DNA of 64,000 nt from assembly GCA_028817895.1 (NCBI GenBank), contig JAPPOQ010000027.1:34440-98439 (forward strand), given 5' to 3'. The notes under the pieces are model-generated. The model was not told where the DNA came from, did no database searches, and worked only from the letters and a program-made list of their open reading frames with translations. Shown here piece by piece: positions 61,023-64,000 of this stretch (positions are counted from its first letter, which is position 1; each line of letters starts with the position of its first letter). A program made the position numbers and the translations under genes. This stretch comes from Ahrensia sp. Lineage in GTDB: Bacteria > Pseudomonadota > Alphaproteobacteria > Rhizobiales > Rhizobiaceae.

Positions 61023-61508
61023 CTATTCCAGCGTGATCAGCGTCTGGCCAAATTCAACCGGCTGACCATCCTCGATATCGATAGAAGCGACAATCCCATC
61101 TCGCGAGGCCGGAATCTGGTTCATCGTTTTCATGGCCTCAACGATCATGATCGTCTGCCCTTTCTTCACTTTCGACCCAACAGACACGAAAGCGTCGGCA
61201 CCCGGTGATGGCGAATGATAGGCGGTACCAACCATCGGCGAAGTCACCGGCACGCCCGATGCAGCCGCTTTGGTCGGCGCGTCACTGGCTGCCGCCGGTG
61301 CGGTTGCGGTCGGCGCCGGTGCAGGAGAAGCGGCCGCCACGACGGGGGCAGGTGCTGCAACGGGCGCGACATGGGACGTGCCACCGCGCGTCAGGCGGAT
61401 GCGCAGATCATCCTTCTCGACTTCGAGCTCTGTGAGGTCTTCCTGATTGAGAAGTTGAGCAAGTTCGCGCACGAGGCTTGTTTCTATGGCAGACTTTTTT
61501 GCCGGCAT
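61023..61508 (-). CDS. accB: Acetyl-CoA carboxylase biotin carboxyl carrier protein
   Basis: A 161-residue BCCP. The N-terminal 45 residues are charged and helical, followed by a Pro/Ala/Val-rich flexible linker (about residues 46-85) and the biotinyl domain with E-A-M-K-T-M-N, the biotinylated lysine at about residue 127. It carries carboxybiotin between AccC and the carboxyltransferase. It heads accB-accC-aat-glpD. The 150 bp to the dsbA-like gene upstream hold no clear terminator. Confidence 0.97.
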   Translation of the reverse strand: MPAKKSAIETSLVRELAQLLNQEDLTELEVEKDDLRIRLTRGGTSHVAPVAAPAPVVAAASPAPAPTATAPAAASDAPTKAAASGVPVTSPMVGTAYHSPSPGADAFVSVGSKVKKGQTIMIVEAMKTMNQIPASRDGIVASIDIEDGQPVEFGQTLITLE

Positions 61509-61658
61509 TTAGCTTTGCCTTTTTTGTGGGGCCGCAGGCCCTGAAAACAGAATCACTTTGCGACGGATGGGCCGTCACGCAATCGTTTCAGTGTATAGCG
61601 ATCTTGCGCTAAGCGGCAAACTGAGCGCACAAAAAGCGGTCAAACCACCAGTTTTGTG

Positions 61659-62438
61659 TCAACTGCACTGCGTTTTTCCGCAATTGCGCATATTGTCGAT
61701 CTTTTCGCGCAGAACCTCTTCGCCGAGCGCGCCGAAGACGACCTCATCGCCGATCACATAGGAAGGGGTGCCATTGACGCCCAACGCCGTTGCCAGATCA
61801 TTGGCCTCGCGAAACGCATCGACAACGTTGTCCTTGCCCGCTTCTTCTTCCAGCTTTTCGATATCGAGACCCATAAGGCCCGCAACCTCGATCGCACGGG
61901 CTCCATCCTTCAGGCCTTGCAGGGACAGAAGTCCGTTATGGAACTCACCATAACGATCCGGATACAGCCGATAGACCGCTGTTGAGATGCGGCTCGCTTC
62001 AACCGAACCGGTGCTGAGAATTGGCAGTTCTTTCATAACGAAGCGCAGGTTCTCGTCGCCATCGAGCAAAGCGTTCATGTCCTGCATGGCACGCTGGCAG
62101 AAGCTGCAATTGTAGTCGAAGAATTCGACAACCGTTACGTCGCCATTGGCATTGCCGATAACACCTTGATTGGGCGAGTTGAAAATCGCTCCGCGGTTTT
62201 CCGTCAGTGCCCTTGCAGCCTGTTCCTGCGCCTCCGCTTGTTGCTTGACTTCGAGCGCCTGCTGAACCTCGATCATCAGTTCGGGATTGGCCAACAGATA
62301 GTCGCGGATGATCTGTTCGACCTGCGCTTTCTCTGAGTCATCGAGTGCGAGTGCCACCGGGGCCAAGGTTGCTGATGCGAAGAGCAAGGCAGCCGCAGCT
62401 GCACCAATACGTATGGGGTGAGTGATGATTGAGATCAT
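61659..62438 (-). CDS. DsbA family thiol:disulfide oxidoreductase (Com1/ScsC-like)
   Basis: A 259-residue exported protein. The signal peptide spans about residues 1-31, then a helical, Gln/Glu/Ala-rich segment (residues 34-85) that in ScsC-like proteins drives oligomerisation. The thioredoxin-fold domain has F-F-D-Y-N-C-S-F-C (C-x2-C at about 111-114) and the cis-proline loop G-T-P-S-Y-V. It forms or isomerises disulfides in the periplasm. It lies 25 bp after the M48 protease gene on the same strand, suggesting a shared envelope quality-control transcript. Confidence 0.93.
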   Translation of the reverse strand: MISIITHPIRIGAAAAALLFASATLAPVALALDDSEKAQVEQIIRDYLLANPELMIEVQQALEVKQQAEAQEQAARALTENRGAIFNSPNQGVIGNANGDVTVVEFFDYNCSFCQRAMQDMNALLDGDENLRFVMKELPILSTGSVEASRISTAVYRLYPDRYGEFHNGLLSLQGLKDGARAIEVAGLMGLDIEKLEEEAGKDNVVDAFREANDLATALGVNGTPSYVIGDEVVFGALGEEVLREKIDNMRNCGKTQCS

Positions 62439-62463
62439 GGGGACTGTCTTCCAGATTTGTGGA

Positions 62464-63843
62464 TCACCGCGCTATCACGATGTCTTCGGCGCGCAACCAT
62501 GAGGGCGAGCCGCGTTTGAAGGATTGTTGTGCTCGCCTTGCATATTGCCGGGCTTCTTTCTTTCGGCCGGTGCGAACGGCTAGTTCTGCCGAAGCCAGCA
62601 GTGCGAGCCCTTGATTGCCTTTCTGCCCGTGAGCCATTGCGAGATACTGATATCCGGCCACCGCTGAGGGGTCGCTTGCCAGCCCCTTGTTCAATTCCAC
62701 GATTGCTTCGTCCAAATCACCCTTTCGCCCAGTCTGCACCAGAGCGTGCCCAAGCTGCACACGGATGAAACCGGCCTTGGTGCGGTCCAGCGCAATGGCA
62801 CGACGAAAGGATTTTGCCGCCTCAGCAGGTTTGCCGGAGCGCAAGAGGATTTCCCCCTTCATTTCGTGCACATAGGCGTTTTTGGCTTGCGACCGTATCA
62901 AGTCATCGATCATTGGAAGGGCGCGCTTGGGCGAACCGTAGAGAAAAGTCGTGATGGCCCGGCCATAGGCACGGGCAGGAGGCGCCAGTTCGTTGCTGGA
63001 AAGCAGCGAACGTGCGTAGTCATTGCCGCCGACATAAGCCGCGATCTTAGCGCGCACCATGTCATGGCGCAAACGCAGCGCAGCGCTCGACTTGCTGTCA
63101 AAATAGGGGCTGCGTCGCAGCACATCTTCCAGTGCTGCGATGCGTGCATTGGGAAGTGGATGGCTGATTGTATAAGGGTCCACGCGACCGCTTATGATCG
63201 ACAGGCTGCTGGCCAGGCGTTGCAGCGTTTTGAGCATGCCGCGGCCCGATTGCTTGGTCTTGTGAAGCAACTCAGCCGCCGTTCTGTCCGCTGCCGTTTC
63301 CTCACCGCGCTGGTATCGCAACACGTCGCGTAGCGCGAAGCCCTGCGCTCCTGCCGCCACGCCAAACCCGGCAGACGCGCCACTGCGCACGCCGGCCGCG
63401 CTTGCTGCGGCACCAAGACCCAAGCCGAGAAGGCTTGTTATCGTAGCGAGGCGAGAGGCCGTCTCCAGCCTCTGCCGCAGACGAATTTGGTGTGCACCGA
63501 CAATGTGTCCGAGTTCGTGAGCGATGACGCCGATCACTTCTTCCGGCGTTTCTGCGGTCAAAAGCAGTCCCGTATGCAGGAACATGCCGCGACCACTTAC
63601 GAACGCGTTGAAGGTGCGATCGTTGACGATGTAAAAGTCCACAGAGCCGCGGCGCAGATTGGCAGCGCGCATCAGGGGCGCAGCATAGTCGGCAACGAGC
63701 GCCTCGATTTCGGCATCGCGAATAAGCGCCAGGCGCGGCCGTTGCGCATAGGCGGACCCAATGGCGTGCACCAGCATACCGCTTGCCAGCAGGCAAACGG
63801 CAATCAGATAAAGCCAGTTGTTGCGCGTTGGGACCATACTCAT
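62464..63843 (-). CDS. M48 family metalloprotease with TPR repeats (BepA-like)
   Basis: A 459-residue exported protein. A signal peptide ends near A-Y-A-Q (about residue 34). The zinc protease motif H-E-L-G-H is at about residues 109-113, followed by E-E-T-A-A-D. A C-terminal region of TPR repeats (A-K-S-F-R-R-A-I-A-L-D and similar) completes the BepA/YfgC layout. Such proteases degrade misassembled outer-membrane proteins. The ATG at 63843 is used; a second ATG at 63837 is possible. A MITE copy begins 58 bp upstream of the start. Confidence 0.93.
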   Translation of the reverse strand: MSMVPTRNNWLYLIAVCLLASGMLVHAIGSAYAQRPRLALIRDAEIEALVADYAAPLMRAANLRRGSVDFYIVNDRTFNAFVSGRGMFLHTGLLLTAETPEEVIGVIAHELGHIVGAHQIRLRQRLETASRLATITSLLGLGLGAAASAAGVRSGASAGFGVAAGAQGFALRDVLRYQRGEETAADRTAAELLHKTKQSGRGMLKTLQRLASSLSIISGRVDPYTISHPLPNARIAALEDVLRRSPYFDSKSSAALRLRHDMVRAKIAAYVGGNDYARSLLSSNELAPPARAYGRAITTFLYGSPKRALPMIDDLIRSQAKNAYVHEMKGEILLRSGKPAEAAKSFRRAIALDRTKAGFIRVQLGHALVQTGRKGDLDEAIVELNKGLASDPSAVAGYQYLAMAHGQKGNQGLALLASAELAVRTGRKKEARQYARRAQQSFKRGSPSWLRAEDIVIAR

Positions 63844-63901
63844 GACGCGGACTGTCAGGACAATTCGTGGCGTTCTTTATCAGCAACAAATTGTGGCGCA
63901 A

Positions 63902-64000
63902 AGAGCAAGTCTCGCCCCGATTGAAGCAGTTTGATGGAATGGATCTTTCGATCTGGCAAGGAGAATACCGCAGAGCGATGCTGGGCATCGCGCGAGGATT
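63902..64000. mobile_element. MITE-like element, copy 2 (truncated by window end)
   Basis: The last 99 bases match the left 99 bases of the element at 44895-45227 (from 44896), with four differences by eye, including the shared terminal AGAGCAAGTCTCGCC. The rest lies beyond the window. The base before the shared sequence is A here and T in copy 1, so the flanking dinucleotide differs (AA against TA). It lies upstream of the M48 protease gene, where its promoter would be. Confidence 0.85.

Noticed and set aside
61520..61600. Possible terminator hairpin (GGGCCGCAGGCCC) between dsbA-like gene and accB
   Set aside because: The U-run needed after the stem is absent for either strand; a T-run lies on the wrong side.

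Overview
The window reads as chromosome of an alphaproteobacterium of the order Hyphomicrobiales (Rhizobiales), near the Rhizobiaceae/Phyllobacteriaceae/Ahrensiaceae-type groups. The basis is gene order and protein sequence: pcm-like/tolC/popZ/valS, accB-accC-aat, purN-purM with CDP-alcohol transferase, AI-2E family protein, hdaA and ppk-ppx, an inactive dihydroorotase beside pyrB, and an RpoC N-terminus of rhizobial type. About 55 protein genes and two tRNA genes (Asn, Cys) can be supported. Nearly all are housekeeping genes. No phage, CRISPR array, plasmid origin or biosynthetic cluster is visible.

Layout. 1-6874 (+): SUF iron-sulfur operon (cysteine desulfurase end, sufB, sufC, sufD, sufS, sufT), interrupted by three small membrane-protein genes and two copies of a 118-bp palindromic repeat. 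6875-7713: 839 bp with no credible gene. 7714-16664 (+): rpoB and rpoC with two further small membrane-protein genes between them, closed by a strong intrinsic terminator. 16842-17630 (+): L,D-transpeptidase lipoprotein. 17646-24519 (-): sseA, alaX, cysK, an MFS transporter, cfa and photolyase. 24754-32472 (+): OmpA-like lipoprotein, tRNA-Asn (-), a small membrane protein, tRNA-Cys, pcm-like gene, tolC, popZ, valS. 32521-38684 (-): Nudix, DUF983, rnr, topA. 39079-43141 (-): dprA, plsY, pyrC', pyrB. 43281-44897 (+): aidB, ending exactly at a MITE-like element. 45337-48808: DUF6105, ruvX (-), UPF0173, gatC, gatA. 48823-51100 (-): purN, purM and a secreted protein. 51295-57531 (+): CDP-alcohol transferase, AI-2E family protein, hdaA, ppk, ppx. 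57524-63843 (-): glpD, aat, accC, accB, a DsbA-like protein and an M48 protease. A second MITE copy starts at 63902 and runs off the window.

The individual genes are ordinary; the unusual part is architecture. rpoBC sits directly behind the suf operon, with no rplJ/rplL upstream and no rpsL/rpsG/fusA downstream, and the sufA expected after sufT is absent. Small, unrecognised membrane-protein genes are wedged into tightly conserved operons: two between sufB and sufC, one between sufS and sufT, two between rpoB and rpoC. Together with the 118-bp repeats this suggests a lineage-specific rearranged region. The 333-bp element with perfect 24-bp terminal inverted repeats is the clearest mobile-type feature. 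No convincing undescribed system is claimed; the rpoB/rpoC intercalated pair is the best candidate for something new.
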